From: Alphaproteobacteria bacterium | GTDB lineage: Bacteria > Pseudomonadota > Alphaproteobacteria > ATCC43930 > CGMCC-115725 | Direction: 5' to 3' | Length of the DNA: 64,000 bases | Assembly (NCBI GenBank): GCA_021325525.1 | Contig: JAJPHB010000095.1 | Span: 1 to 64,000 of the forward strand | Shown here: positions 28,254 through 36,736 of the stretch, piece after piece | Layout: each line of letters begins with the position of its first letter | Numbering within the stretch: the stretch's first letter is position 1 | The notes under the pieces: model-generated | Databases searched by the model: none | Seen by the model: only the letters and a program-made list of their open reading frames with translations | What the model was told of the DNA's origin: nothing | Translations under genes and position numbers: made by a program

Positions 28254-28682
28254 TCACTCGCCCGGCAACGGCACGTCGTCCGGAATGACCGCGTCGATAT
28301 CGATCTCCATGAGGTATTCGGGCCGCGCGAGGCCGTTGACGATGAGGCCCGTCGAGACCGGATGAACCCCTTTGAGCCAGCGCCCGACCACCTGGTAGAC
28401 CGGCTCGCGATAGGCGCGGTCGGTGATGTAGATCGTCACCTTGCAGACATGGTCGAGGCTGCTGCCGGCCTCTTCGAGCAGGATCTTGGCGCAGCGCATC
28501 GCGTTCTCGGCCTGCGCCGCGGCATCGCCGACGCCGTGAATGCGGCCGTCGAAATCCATGGCAGTCTGGCCGCGCAGAAAGATGTGCCGTCCGGCCCGCA
28601 CCGCCATGGCGAGGTCGTTGTCGAGCTTCTGGTCGGGATACATCGCCTTGGTGTTGAACTTGCGCAGCCGGATATGTGCCAT
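28254..28682 (-). CDS. RidA/YjgF family protein
   Basis: A 142-residue RidA-family protein: VRAGRHIFLRGQTAMDFDGRIHGVGDAAAQAENAMRCAKILLEEAGSSLDHVCKVTIYITDRAYREPVYQVVGR. RidA proteins hydrolyse reactive enamine/imine intermediates; subgroups in catabolic operons act on pathway-specific intermediates such as aminoacrylates. The canonical RidA arginine near the C-terminus falls in the LARPEYLMEID region. Its place just after a flavin monooxygenase and reductase, as in pyrimidine (Rut) and aminophenol operons, suggests that the substrate contains nitrogen. That is inference. Confidence 0.87.
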   Translation of the reverse strand: MAHIRLRKFNTKAMYPDQKLDNDLAMAVRAGRHIFLRGQTAMDFDGRIHGVGDAAAQAENAMRCAKILLEEAGSSLDHVCKVTIYITDRAYREPVYQVVGRWLKGVHPVSTGLIVNGLARPEYLMEIDIDAVIPDDVPLPGE

Positions 28683-28699
28683 GAGGCCCTCGAGCGAAG

Positions 28700-29218
28700 T
28701 CAATTGGGGGAAAGCCGGGCCGGCGGCTCTGACGGCATCTGCAGCAGCGGCACGCCGAAGCGGCGGTCGGCATAGATGAGCGGCAGGCCGTCGCCGCGGG
28801 TGATGATGCCGGGATGGCCGATGAGGACGAAATGGCTGCCGACGCGGTGCGAAGCGGCGAGCCGGCAGCCGAAGACGGCGAGAGCGCCGTCGAGCGCCAA
28901 GCCGTACTCGCCGAGATCCCGCCAGGAGGCGCAGTCGAACTTGTCGACGGCGGCCTCGCGGCGCAGCCCGGCGAACCACTCGGCGATGTGGCGCTGGCCC
29001 TCGGCGAGAATATTGACGCAGAAATTGCCGTTGCCGAGGATCGCCGGTACCGCCGTGCTCTCCTGGTGAATGCAGGCGAGCAGAGCAGGCGGATCGGCCG
29101 AGGCCGAGCACATCGCGCTCACCGTCACGCCGGCGCGCCCGGCGACGCCGTTCGTCGTCACCACGGTGACCGAAGCCGCCGCCCGCCGCATCGCATCGAT
29201 GAAGACGGCGCGGTCCAT
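28700..29218 (-). CDS. Flavin reductase (HpaC-like)
   Basis: A 172-residue flavin-reductase-like split-barrel protein: MDRAVFIDAMRRAAASVTVVTTNGVAGRAGVTVSAMCSASADPPALLACIHQES, then NFCVNILAEGQ. It should reduce FMN or FAD with NADH and supply free reduced flavin to the adjacent HpaB-type oxygenase. The ATG is five bases after the oxygenase stop, the tight spacing usual for two-component monooxygenases. Confidence 0.9.
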   Translation of the reverse strand: MDRAVFIDAMRRAAASVTVVTTNGVAGRAGVTVSAMCSASADPPALLACIHQESTAVPAILGNGNFCVNILAEGQRHIAEWFAGLRREAAVDKFDCASWRDLGEYGLALDGALAVFGCRLAASHRVGSHFVLIGHPGIITRGDGLPLIYADRRFGVPLLQMPSEPPARLSPN

Positions 29219-29222
29219 GGCG

Positions 29223-30677
29223 CTATTTCTGGTCCAACACCCGGTCGGACAGCCCCGCCGCCCTGTGCGCGAAATCGAGCGGCCCTCGGAAGTCGAAGCT
29301 GTTGAAGACGGCATTGAGGTGCGCGAAGGGCGGCGACTGGGCGAAGAGCTCGAAGGTGACGCGGTGGCCGGCGTAATCGGAGTTGAGCAGGTCGCGTGCA
29401 TAGGCGAGGAGCCGCCGCCGGTCCTCGGCCGACCAGAACTCGTTGACGCTGTAGTATTTCTCGAGCCAGGGCCGCGTTTCCTCGGCGGCGAAGGTGGCGC
29501 TGTCGGGCGTGATGCAGATCTGGCCGCCGCAGAGCTCGCGCGCAAGATGCATCATGGCGGGCAGGCGCGAGCAGGCATGGACGCGCCCCGTATAAAGCAG
29601 CGACTGGTTCGGCATGAGAAGCCCGCCCGGGCTCGGCTGTGCCATCGCCACCGCCGCCGTCAGATGCGCGTTGATGCCCTCGCGGTAGCAGACGAGCTCG
29701 GCCATCTTCTCGCGCACCGCCTGCTGCTTGTCGAGGCCGGTCTGTCGGACATTGAAGAGGGCGACGCCGATCATGAGGTCGGCGAGGAAGAGAATGCGCT
29801 GGACGAAGGGAAAGGCGCTGTAGCGGTGCAGCGTGCCCCGGATATAGGAGGCCGCGCGCGTGTGCCGGTAGAAGAGCACGTTCTCCCACGGGATCAGCAC
29901 ATTGTCGAAGATGACGAGGGTGTCGATCTCGTCGAACCGGTTGGCGATCGGGTAGTCGGCCGCCGGCCGCCGACCGGCGAAGCCGGTGCGGCAGATATGC
30001 TTCATGCCGGGGGCGCCCATCTCGGCGATGAAGCCGACGGCATAGTCGGAGAGCTTGTCGTCGCCCCAATTGGCAATCGTCGGCTTGACGAAGGCCTGAT
30101 TGGCATAGGCGGCGGCCGTCTCGAACTTGGCGCCGCGCACGACGATGCCGGCATCGGTCTCCTTGACGACATGCAGCAGCATGTCGGGATCCTGGTCCTG
30201 CGGCCGCTTCGAGCGGTCGCCCTTGGGATCGGTGTTGGCGGAGACGTGGAAGATGTCGCGCTCATGCGCGCGCGCGATGTGGCGGGTGATGTTCTCGCTG
30301 AATTGCGGATCGATCTCGTCGAGAATCTTGCGCCCGTCATAGAGCGACCACATCTCGCCCACCGTCTCGTCGCCGACGCGGATGACGACGCCGCCGATCT
30401 CGTTCATCACGGCATCGACCCAGGCGCGCTTGTCGTGCCAATCCTGATGCGTCGTCGGCGGCTTGGTGGCGCGCGAGAAGCCTTCGCCCGCCGGCCCCTC
30501 ATAGGCCATCACGGCACGGTGCGCCGCCTCATGCGCCATGTCGTACATGCGCGCGCGGACGTCGACGATCGGCCTGAAGGCAGGGTGCGTCGTCACGTCC
30601 TTGACGCGCTCGCCATCGATCCACACCGCCCGGCCGTCGCGGATCGACTCCCGATATTCTTTGCCCGTGCGCAGCAT
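29223..30677 (-). CDS. HpaB-type flavin-dependent aromatic hydroxylase, oxygenase component
   Basis: A 484-residue member of the 4-hydroxyphenylacetate 3-monooxygenase/PvcC family (acyl-CoA dehydrogenase fold). It has an N-terminal MLRTGKEYRESIRDGR segment, RSKRPQDQDPDMLLHVVKETDAGIVVRGAK, and the C-terminal PSPGGLLMPNQ and ARELCGGQ regions. It uses reduced FAD and oxygen to hydroxylate a phenolic or amino-aromatic ring. The start at 30677 is chosen because GAGGGAACGC precedes it and it matches the family; the frame is open 25 codons further. It is the first gene of the nine-gene operon, divergent from a LysR regulator. The exact ring substrate is unknown. Confidence 0.88.
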   Translation of the reverse strand: MLRTGKEYRESIRDGRAVWIDGERVKDVTTHPAFRPIVDVRARMYDMAHEAAHRAVMAYEGPAGEGFSRATKPPTTHQDWHDKRAWVDAVMNEIGGVVIRVGDETVGEMWSLYDGRKILDEIDPQFSENITRHIARAHERDIFHVSANTDPKGDRSKRPQDQDPDMLLHVVKETDAGIVVRGAKFETAAAYANQAFVKPTIANWGDDKLSDYAVGFIAEMGAPGMKHICRTGFAGRRPAADYPIANRFDEIDTLVIFDNVLIPWENVLFYRHTRAASYIRGTLHRYSAFPFVQRILFLADLMIGVALFNVRQTGLDKQQAVREKMAELVCYREGINAHLTAAVAMAQPSPGGLLMPNQSLLYTGRVHACSRLPAMMHLARELCGGQICITPDSATFAAEETRPWLEKYYSVNEFWSAEDRRRLLAYARDLLNSDYAGHRVTFELFAQSPPFAHLNAVFNSFDFRGPLDFAHRAAGLSDRVLDQK

Positions 30678-30708
30678 GCGTTCCCTCGTCCGGATCGTCG
30701 GGCCGATT

Positions 30709-30730
30709 GTGAAGCGCTTCGCGGCTTCAC
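30709..30730. promoter_or_regulatory. Candidate operator: inverted repeat upstream of hydroxylase operon
   Basis: GTGAAGC (30709-30715) and GCTTCAC (30724-30730) are a perfect inverted repeat around eight bases; the left half also contains the palindrome GAAGCGCTTC. It lies 32 bases upstream of the hydroxylase ATG, downstream of a minus-strand TTGACC hexamer (30752-30747). It is a plausible regulator site in the AT-rich divergent region. Confidence 0.5.
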
Positions 30731-30760
30731 GAAAATAAATTTTTCTGGTCAATTGAATTC

Positions 30761-30790
30761 GGAAAACGGATCATTGCGCCAGGAAAACGG
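30761..30790. promoter_or_regulatory. Candidate operator: direct repeat before LysR gene
   Basis: GGAAAACGG occurs at 30761-30769 and again at 30782-30790, exactly 21 bases apart (two helical turns), immediately upstream of the LysR start. The AT-rich context (including AAAATAAATTTTT at 30732-30744) contrasts with the surrounding 70% GC. It may be the autoregulatory or activation site of the LysR protein. Confidence 0.45.
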
Positions 30791-30802
30791 GGTGCAAGCG
30801 CG

Positions 30803-31804
30803 GTGATCCGATACACGCTGAAGCAGCTCAGCTACTTCGTTGCCGCCGCCGAGCAGGAGAGCGTCACCGGCGCGGCGCGCGGCATCAATGTCTCGCAGCC
30901 GGCGATCTCGGCGGCGATCAGCCATCTGGAGCAGGTCTTCGGCGTTCAGCTCTTCTTGCGCCACCACGCGCAAGGCCTGTCGCTGACGCCGGCCGGCCGC
31001 CGCATCCTCGCCGAGGCGCGCAACCTCCTTTCGCACGCGCAGGAGCTGCCGGCGACGCCGATCGGCGAAGGCGATCCGGTGCGCGGCGCGCTCGACCTCG
31101 GCTGCTTCATCACCTTCTCGCCCTATTTCGTCCCCGGCCTCTTGCGCGAGTTCGCGCGGCTCCATCCCGAGGTCGAGCTGCGCCTTCACGAAGGCGATGC
31201 CGAGACGCTTCAGACGGGACTCGCCAGCGGCCGCATCGAGCTCGCCATTCTCTACGATTTGGCGCTCGGGTCGCATTTCGAGCAGGAGACCGTGGCCGAA
31301 CTGCCCGCCTACGCCGTCCTGCCGCACGACCACCGCCTCGCCGCGGCGCCCACGGTCTCGCTCGCCGCCCTTGCCGCCGAGCCCTTCATCATGCTCGACC
31401 TGCCGCACAGCCGCGAATACTTCCAGTCGATCTTCATGCAGCTCGGGCTGATTCCCGACATCCGCTACTCCACCCCCTCCTTCGAGATGGTGCGCGGCCT
31501 CGTCGCGCATGGGCACGGCGTCGGCCTCCTCAACCTGCGCCTGCCGGGGGACCGCTCCTATGATGGCGCGCGGCTCGCCTGCCGGCCTTTGCGCGAGGCG
31601 GCCCGGCCGCTGCACATCGTCCTCGCCCGCCCACCGGGCGCGCGCCCGACGCGCGCCGTGACGACCTTCATGGAGACGGCGCGGCGCTATTTCGCGGCGG
31701 CGCAGCGCCCGGCGCGCGTCGAGGCGAAAGCCGCGGCCGGCACGGCAGCGCCGGGGCGGCGCCGCGCCGCCGCGCGGCGGGCGGGCGCCAGGGCTGCGGA
31801 GTGA
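30803..31804 (+). CDS. LysR-family transcriptional regulator
   Basis: A 333-residue regulator. Residues 1-60 form the winged helix-turn-helix (FVAAAEQESVTGAARGINVSQPAISAAISHLEQVFGVQLFLRH), followed by a periplasmic-binding-like effector domain (about 90-295). The last 35 residues are an unusual Ala/Arg-rich tail with [15 protein letters not shown], which could be disordered or add DNA contacts. It is divergent from the HpaB-type operon and upstream of the SDR gene, so it probably responds to a pathway compound and controls one or both directions. Confidence 0.9.
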   Translation: MIRYTLKQLSYFVAAAEQESVTGAARGINVSQPAISAAISHLEQVFGVQLFLRHHAQGLSLTPAGRRILAEARNLLSHAQELPATPIGEGDPVRGALDLGCFITFSPYFVPGLLREFARLHPEVELRLHEGDAETLQTGLASGRIELAILYDLALGSHFEQETVAELPAYAVLPHDHRLAAAPTVSLAALAAEPFIMLDLPHSREYFQSIFMQLGLIPDIRYSTPSFEMVRGLVAHGHGVGLLNLRLPGDRSYDGARLACRPLREAARPLHIVLARPPGARPTRAVTTFMETARRYFAAAQRPARVEAKAAAGTAAPGRRRAAARRAGARAAE

Positions 31805-31815
31805 GGAGGAGGCGG

Positions 31816-32571
31816 ATGCAGCTTGAAGGCAAGGTGGCGATCATCACGGGAGCGGCGAAGGGGATCGGCTACGCGATCGCCGAGGCGCTGGCCGCGCGCG
31901 GTGCCGCGCTCGTTCTCGCCGATGTCGCGGCGGCCGATGCTGCGGCGGCGCGTCTGGCGGTGCAAGGCGCCCGCGCCATCGGCATCGCCGTCGACGTCGC
32001 CTCCGAGCGCGACACCGAGGCGATGGCGGAGGCCGCTCTAACCGCCTTCGGCGGCATCGACATCCTGATCAACAATGCCGGCATCTATTCCAGCCTGACG
32101 CCGAAGCCCTTCGAGGATATCGACCCGGCCGAATGGCGCCGCGTGATGGACGTCAACACGCTCGGCGTCTTCCTCTGCGCCCGCGCCGTGCTGCCGGCGA
32201 TGAAGGCGCGGGGCGGCGGGCGCATCATCAACATCTCCTCGGGCGTCGCCTTCAAGGGCAATCCCTATATGGCGCATTACGTCGCGAGCAAGGGCGCCGT
32301 CGTGTCGCTGACGCGGGCGCTCGCCACCGAGCTCGGCCGCCATCGCATTCTCGTCAACAGCGTCGCGCCCGGCTTCACCTTGAGCGACGGAGTCCTTGCC
32401 AATCCCGGCCTCATCGCCGGCGTCAAGGAGCCGTCGCTCCGCGGCCGCGTGCTCGCCCGCGACATGCAGCCGGCCGATCTCGTCGGCGCCGTTGCCTTCT
32501 TCGCCGGCCCCGATGCAAGCTTCATCACGGGACAGACCCTCGTCGTCGACGGCGGCGCCTATTACCACTGA
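31816..32571 (+). CDS. Short-chain dehydrogenase/reductase
   Basis: A 251-residue classical SDR: TGAAKGIGYAIAEAL cofactor loop, NNAG, NISSGVAF catalytic serine, YVASK active-site Tyr/Lys and a C-terminal TGQTLVVDGGAYYH. It oxidises or reduces a hydroxyl/keto group with NAD(P). ATG at 31816 has GGAGGAGG upstream and overlaps nothing; the frame is open from the end of the LysR gene. It is the first enzyme of the rightward unit that continues with the iron oxygenase. Confidence 0.9.
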   Translation: MQLEGKVAIITGAAKGIGYAIAEALAARGAALVLADVAAADAAAARLAVQGARAIGIAVDVASERDTEAMAEAALTAFGGIDILINNAGIYSSLTPKPFEDIDPAEWRRVMDVNTLGVFLCARAVLPAMKARGGGRIINISSGVAFKGNPYMAHYVASKGAVVSLTRALATELGRHRILVNSVAPGFTLSDGVLANPGLIAGVKEPSLRGRVLARDMQPADLVGAVAFFAGPDASFITGQTLVVDGGAYYH

Positions 32572-32586
32572 AGGAGGACAGGCTCC

Positions 32587-33579
32587 GTGGCCCAAGGCAT
32601 ACCGGTGATCGACCTCTCCGATGCGCGCGAAGGCGGGCTCCCGGCGCGGCGCAAGCTCGCGCTCCAGCTCGACCGGATCTGCCGCGAGATCGGCTTCTTC
32701 ACCATCATCGGGCATGGCGCGCCGCCGTCAGTGCTAAGCGAACTGCGCGACAAGGCGAACGCCTTCTTCGCATTGCCGCTCGAGGAGAAGCAGCGCGCCA
32801 TTCACCCGGTTCCGGCGACGCCGCGCGGCTACCGCGCCCTCGGCCTCGAGGCGCTCTCCTACGGCAACGACCGCACGACGCCGCCGGACCTCAAGGAATA
32901 CTACCATTTCGGGCGCGAGACATGGCCGGACGAGCCCTATTTCACCGGGCCGGAGGGACGGCGCTACTTCATCCCCAATCTCTGGCCGCAGCGCCCCGCC
33001 GGGTTCAAGGAGGCGGCCCAGCGCTACTACGCCGAGATGGAACGGATCGTCCTGGTGCTGCTCCGCCTCGCCGCGCTCGGCCTCGGCATCGACGAGCATT
33101 TCTTCGACGACAAGGTCGACCGGCACATTACCGCGATGCGCATCAATTTCTATCCGGCGCAGCGCGAGGCTCCGGTGCCGGGCCAACTCCGCGCCGGCGA
33201 GCACACCGATTACGGCACCTTCACCATCCTCAACGGCGAGAATGCGCCGGGCGGCCTGCAAGTGCTGACGCGCGGCGGCGAGTGGATCGAGGTCGAGACC
33301 GACCCCGCGAGCTTCGTCGTCAATATCGGCGATCTCCTCATGCGCTGGACGAATGACCGCTGGGTCTCGAACACCCACCGCGTCGTCAACCCGCCGGCCG
33401 CGGCGGCGCATGCGACGCGGCTCTCCATCGCCTTCTTCCACCACCCCAACTACGACGCCTCGATCGCCTGCATCGCGCCGCCCGGCAAGGCGAAATATCC
33501 GCCCGTCCTCTCCGGGGAATACCGCGACGGCAAGTACCGGCAAACCCGAGTGGCATCGGGCGCGCGCCAGACCGGGTGA
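32587..33579 (+). CDS. 2-oxoglutarate/Fe(II)-dependent oxygenase, IPNS-like
   Basis: A 330-residue cupin-fold oxygenase of the isopenicillin-N-synthase-like family. The N-terminal region is IPVIDLSDARE..REIGFFTIIGHG. The C-terminal catalytic domain has HTDYGTFTIL (His and Asp iron ligands), NTHRVVNP (distal His) and the RLS motif for 2-oxoglutarate. It hydroxylates, desaturates or demethylates a small molecule. The GTG start is 15 bases after the SDR with GGAGGACAGGC. The binding protein of an amino-acid-type importer follows. Confidence 0.9.
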   Translation: MAQGIPVIDLSDAREGGLPARRKLALQLDRICREIGFFTIIGHGAPPSVLSELRDKANAFFALPLEEKQRAIHPVPATPRGYRALGLEALSYGNDRTTPPDLKEYYHFGRETWPDEPYFTGPEGRRYFIPNLWPQRPAGFKEAAQRYYAEMERIVLVLLRLAALGLGIDEHFFDDKVDRHITAMRINFYPAQREAPVPGQLRAGEHTDYGTFTILNGENAPGGLQVLTRGGEWIEVETDPASFVVNIGDLLMRWTNDRWVSNTHRVVNPPAAAAHATRLSIAFFHHPNYDASIACIAPPGKAKYPPVLSGEYRDGKYRQTRVASGARQTG

Positions 33580-33587
33580 TGGCGCTC

Positions 33588-33615
33588 TTGCCGGCTCGAT
33601 GCGTCATGCCATACT
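33588..33615 (+). promoter_or_regulatory. Possible promoter for the amino-acid-type importer
   Basis: TTGCCG (33588-33593), 16 bases, CATACT (33610-33615) lies 35 bases before the binding-protein ATG, partly overlapping the end of the oxygenase gene. It would let the importer be expressed separately from the upstream enzymes. Confidence 0.4.
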
Positions 33616-33649
33616 GAACAAAACGCCTCGCACATACAGGGAGGAGCGC

Positions 33650-34444
33650 ATGGCGCTGAAGAGGGTGATCGTGGCCGCGGCGATGCTGGTCGCGCTCGGC
33701 ACGTCCGCCCCGGCGGCGGAGCCGCAGGACAACCTCATTCAGCAGATCAAGGACCGCGGCACGCTGCGCGTCTGCGAGGCCTCCTACCCGCCCTACAACG
33801 TCAAGAACCCGGCGACCGGGGTCTGGGAGGGGCTCGACATCGACCTCGTCAAGGAGATCGCCGCCGCGCTCGGGGTCAAGGTGGAGGACGTCGACAGCTC
33901 CTTCTCGACCCTCATCCCCAGCCTCCAGACGCACAAATGCGACATGTCGGCGGCGGCGACGTATGTGACGCCCGGCCGCGCCGAGCAGGTCCTCTTCACG
34001 ACGAGCTATGCCGGCGATTCGAAAACCGCCTTCGTGCCGCAGGGATCGACGGCGAAGACCTATGCCGATATCGACAAGGCCGGGACGGTCATCGCCGTGC
34101 GCGCCGGCACCGCCGAGGAGACCTACGCCAAGAAATTCTTCAAGAATGCGCAGATCAAGTCGCTGACCTCGGATGCGACGCAAGTGCATCTGCTCGAAGT
34201 CGGCGCCGGGCGGGCGGATGCCGCCTTCGCCGGCTATGTCGGTAGCCTCATCTTTCTCAAGAACAATCCGAACATCAAAGTGCGTCCGCTCGGCGATCAG
34301 CCCTTGGACCAGTCGGCCTTCGCCTTCATGGTGCCGCTCGGCGAATATCACTTCCAGCAATATCTCGATGTGGTGCTGGCCTCGCTCGAACGCTCCGGCA
34401 AGCTGAAGGAGATCACTGAGAAGTGGATCTCCGTCCCGCGCTGA
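33650..34444 (+). CDS. Polar amino-acid-type ABC importer, substrate-binding protein 1
   Basis: A 264-residue periplasmic protein with a signal peptide cleaving near SAPAAA (about residue 24). The SBP family 3 core is GTLRVCEASYPPYNVKNPATGVWEGLDIDLVKEIAAALGVKV, then DMSAAATYVTPGRAEQVLFTTSY. This family binds amino acids, opines and related ions. AGGGAGGAGC precedes the ATG. It is followed by two permeases and an ATPase. Confidence 0.9.
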   Translation: MALKRVIVAAAMLVALGTSAPAAEPQDNLIQQIKDRGTLRVCEASYPPYNVKNPATGVWEGLDIDLVKEIAAALGVKVEDVDSSFSTLIPSLQTHKCDMSAAATYVTPGRAEQVLFTTSYAGDSKTAFVPQGSTAKTYADIDKAGTVIAVRAGTAEETYAKKFFKNAQIKSLTSDATQVHLLEVGAGRADAAFAGYVGSLIFLKNNPNIKVRPLGDQPLDQSAFAFMVPLGEYHFQQYLDVVLASLERSGKLKEITEKWISVPR

Positions 34445-35274
34445 CGGCGCGCCCGCCTCGCTCGGCTGCCGACGGCCATGCCGCGACGGTGACGGCGACC
34501 GACGGCGCGCCGGGGCGGCGGCGCCTGCGCATCGACGGGACGGACGTCGTCTCCTTCGTGCTCGGCGCCGCCATCCTCGTCGCCGTCGCCTCGGCGATCA
34601 AATGGAGCTTCGTCGCGACGCTCGATCCGGGCGTCCTCCTCCAGTATTGGCGGCCGCTGCTGCGCGGGGCGCTGACGACGCTGGCGATCACCGGCGCCGC
34701 GCTTGCCGTCGGCCTCGCCGTCGGCATCCTGCTCGCGGTGCTGCAGCAGCTGCCGATCGGACCCGCGCGCTGGCTCATCCTCGTTTATGTCGAGGTCTGG
34801 CGGAACACGCCGCTCATCGTCCAGCTCTTCTGGATCCATTTCGGCCTGCCGCTGCTCACCGGGATCTCGACGACGGCTTTCGCGAGCGGCTTCCTCGCGC
34901 TCGCCCTGCAATCGAGCGCCTATCTCGCTGATATCGCCCGCGCCGGCATCCAGGCGGTGCCGCGCGGGCAATGGGAGGCCGCGCGGGCGCTCGGCCTGCC
35001 TGCCGTCTCGCTCTGGGGCGAAATCGTCCTGCCGCAGGCGCTGCGCGTCATGATCCCGCCCTTCACCAACCTCGCCCTCAGCTTTCTGAACGGCAGCGCT
35101 CTGCTCGGCCTTTTGCAGGTCGGCGAGCTCATGACCGCGGCGACACGGATCAGCGACTACACCTTCAAGCCGATCGAGGTGATGAGCGCGGCCGGCCTCC
35201 TCTACCTTCTCCTCAACCTCGCCATCGGCCGCGCTGCGCAGGGGCTCGAACGGCTGACCGCGGTGCCGCGCTAG
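34423..35274 (+). CDS. Polar amino-acid-type ABC importer, permease 1a
   Basis: A 283-residue HisM-type permease. An N-terminal cytoplasmic stretch of about 40 residues precedes the helices; the hallmark segment WRNTPLIVQLFWIHFGLP and EAA loop QWEAARALGLPAVSLWGEIVLPQALRVMIPP are present. The GTG start overlaps the binding-protein stop by 22 bases and has AAGGAGATCAC upstream. It should pair with the permease at 35280. Confidence 0.9.
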   Translation: MDLRPALTARPPRSAADGHAATVTATDGAPGRRRLRIDGTDVVSFVLGAAILVAVASAIKWSFVATLDPGVLLQYWRPLLRGALTTLAITGAALAVGLAVGILLAVLQQLPIGPARWLILVYVEVWRNTPLIVQLFWIHFGLPLLTGISTTAFASGFLALALQSSAYLADIARAGIQAVPRGQWEAARALGLPAVSLWGEIVLPQALRVMIPPFTNLALSFLNGSALLGLLQVGELMTAATRISDYTFKPIEVMSAAGLLYLLLNLAIGRAAQGLERLTAVPR

Positions 35275-35279
35275 GCGCC

Positions 35280-35942
35280 ATGCATTTCGACACCTCCGTC
35301 ATCGCGCAGAACCTTCCCCTCCTCGCGCGCGGGCTCGAGCTGACGCTGCTCCTCGTCGCCGCCTCGCTCATTCTCGGCACTGCCTTCGGGGCGCTCGCCT
35401 GCGTCGGCAAATTGCTCGGCCGCGGCCTCCTCTACTGGATCGCCGTCGGCTATATCGCGCTGCTGCGCGGCGTGCCCGAGCTCATCGTCATGTTCTGGAT
35501 CTATTATTGCGGGCCGCTGCTGCTCGGCGCGCGGCTTTCGTCCTTCGCCGCCGCGCTCGCGGCGATGTCGCTCTACGCCGGCGCCTACCTCGCCGAGATC
35601 TTCCGCGCCGGCGTCCTCGCGGTGCCGCGCGGCCATGTCGAGGCGGCGCGCGCGCTGGGTCTCGCCGAGCCTTTCGTCTGGCTCGACATCATCCTGCCGC
35701 AGGCGCTGCGCACGATGATCCCGGCCTTCATCGGCGTCGTCACCATCATCGTCAAAGTCTCGGGCCTCGCCTCGGCGATCGGCGTCGCCGAGCTCGTCTA
35801 CGAGGCGACGATCGTCAGCGGGCAGAGCTACCGCTATTTCGAACTCTTCACCGCCGTCGGCGCCTGCTATTTCGCTCTCATCTTTCCGCTCAGCCTTCTG
35901 GCGCAGCGCTACGAAGCCGCGCGGGCGCGGCGGCTGCGCTGA
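35280..35942 (+). CDS. Polar amino-acid-type ABC importer, permease 1b
   Basis: A 220-residue HisQ/HisM-type permease with LLRGVPELIVMFWIYYCGP and the EAA loop HVEAARALGLAEPFVWLDIILPQALRTMIPAF. It starts five bases after permease 1a, and the ATPase follows eight bases downstream. With 1a it forms a heterodimeric channel. Confidence 0.9.
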   Translation: MHFDTSVIAQNLPLLARGLELTLLLVAASLILGTAFGALACVGKLLGRGLLYWIAVGYIALLRGVPELIVMFWIYYCGPLLLGARLSSFAAALAAMSLYAGAYLAEIFRAGVLAVPRGHVEAARALGLAEPFVWLDIILPQALRTMIPAFIGVVTIIVKVSGLASAIGVAELVYEATIVSGQSYRYFELFTAVGACYFALIFPLSLLAQRYEAARARRLR

Positions 35943-35950
35943 GGCGAGGC

Positions 35951-36688
35951 ATGGCGGCGGAGGCGATCATTACCTGCGAGGGCGTCGTCAAGCGCTTCCG
36001 CGGCTTCGTCGCGCTCAAGGGCGTCGATCTTGCGGTGCGCGCCGGCGAGGTCGTCTGTATCGTCGGCCCCTCGGGCGGCGGCAAATCGACGCTGCTCCGC
36101 ACCATCAACGCGCTGGAGAGCATCGATGGCGGGAGCATCACCGTCGACGGCCGGCGGCTGCCGGGCAGCGGCCGCGATGTGCGGCACATCCGCCGCGAGG
36201 TCGGCATGGTGTTCCAGAGCTTCAATCTCTTTCCGCATATGACCGTCCGCCGCAACGTCGCGCTCGCGCCGATGCGCGCCCGCAAGCTCGGCGCCGCTGA
36301 GGCGAATGCGCGGGCGGAGCGGCTCCTCGCCCGCGTCGGCATCGCCGAGCAGATCGACAAATATCCCGACCAGCTTTCCGGCGGTCAGCAGCAGCGCGTC
36401 GCCATTGCCCGCGCGCTTGCCATGGAGCCGCGGGTCATGCTCTTCGACGAGCCGACCTCGGCCCTCGACCCCGAGATGGTGAAGGAGGTGCTCGAAGTCA
36501 TGCGCGAGCTCGCGGGCAGCGGCATGACCATGCTCGTCGTCACGCATGAGCTCGCCTTCGCCCGCGAGGTCGCCGACCGCATCCTCTTCATGGTCGAGGG
36601 CGCGATCGCGGTCGCGGCGCCGCCCAAAGAGTTTTTCGCCAACACCGCCGATGCGCGGCTTGCGAGCTTCCTGTCGAAAATGCTGTGA
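35951..36688 (+). CDS. Polar amino-acid-type ABC importer, ATPase 1
   Basis: A 245-residue HisP/GlnQ-type ATPase: Walker [10 protein letters not shown], signature [15 protein letters not shown], Walker [14 protein letters not shown]-loop THE. It has no C-terminal regulatory domain. It completes the four-gene importer that sits between the iron oxygenase and the UbiD-type decarboxylase genes. Confidence 0.93.
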   Translation: MAAEAIITCEGVVKRFRGFVALKGVDLAVRAGEVVCIVGPSGGGKSTLLRTINALESIDGGSITVDGRRLPGSGRDVRHIRREVGMVFQSFNLFPHMTVRRNVALAPMRARKLGAAEANARAERLLARVGIAEQIDKYPDQLSGGQQQRVAIARALAMEPRVMLFDEPTSALDPEMVKEVLEVMRELAGSGMTMLVVTHELAFAREVADRILFMVEGAIAVAAPPKEFFANTADARLASFLSKML

Positions 36689-36736
36689 GGCCGCCGGCGG
36701 GCAGCGCCGGCAGAGAGTCATTCGGGAGAGACGACA

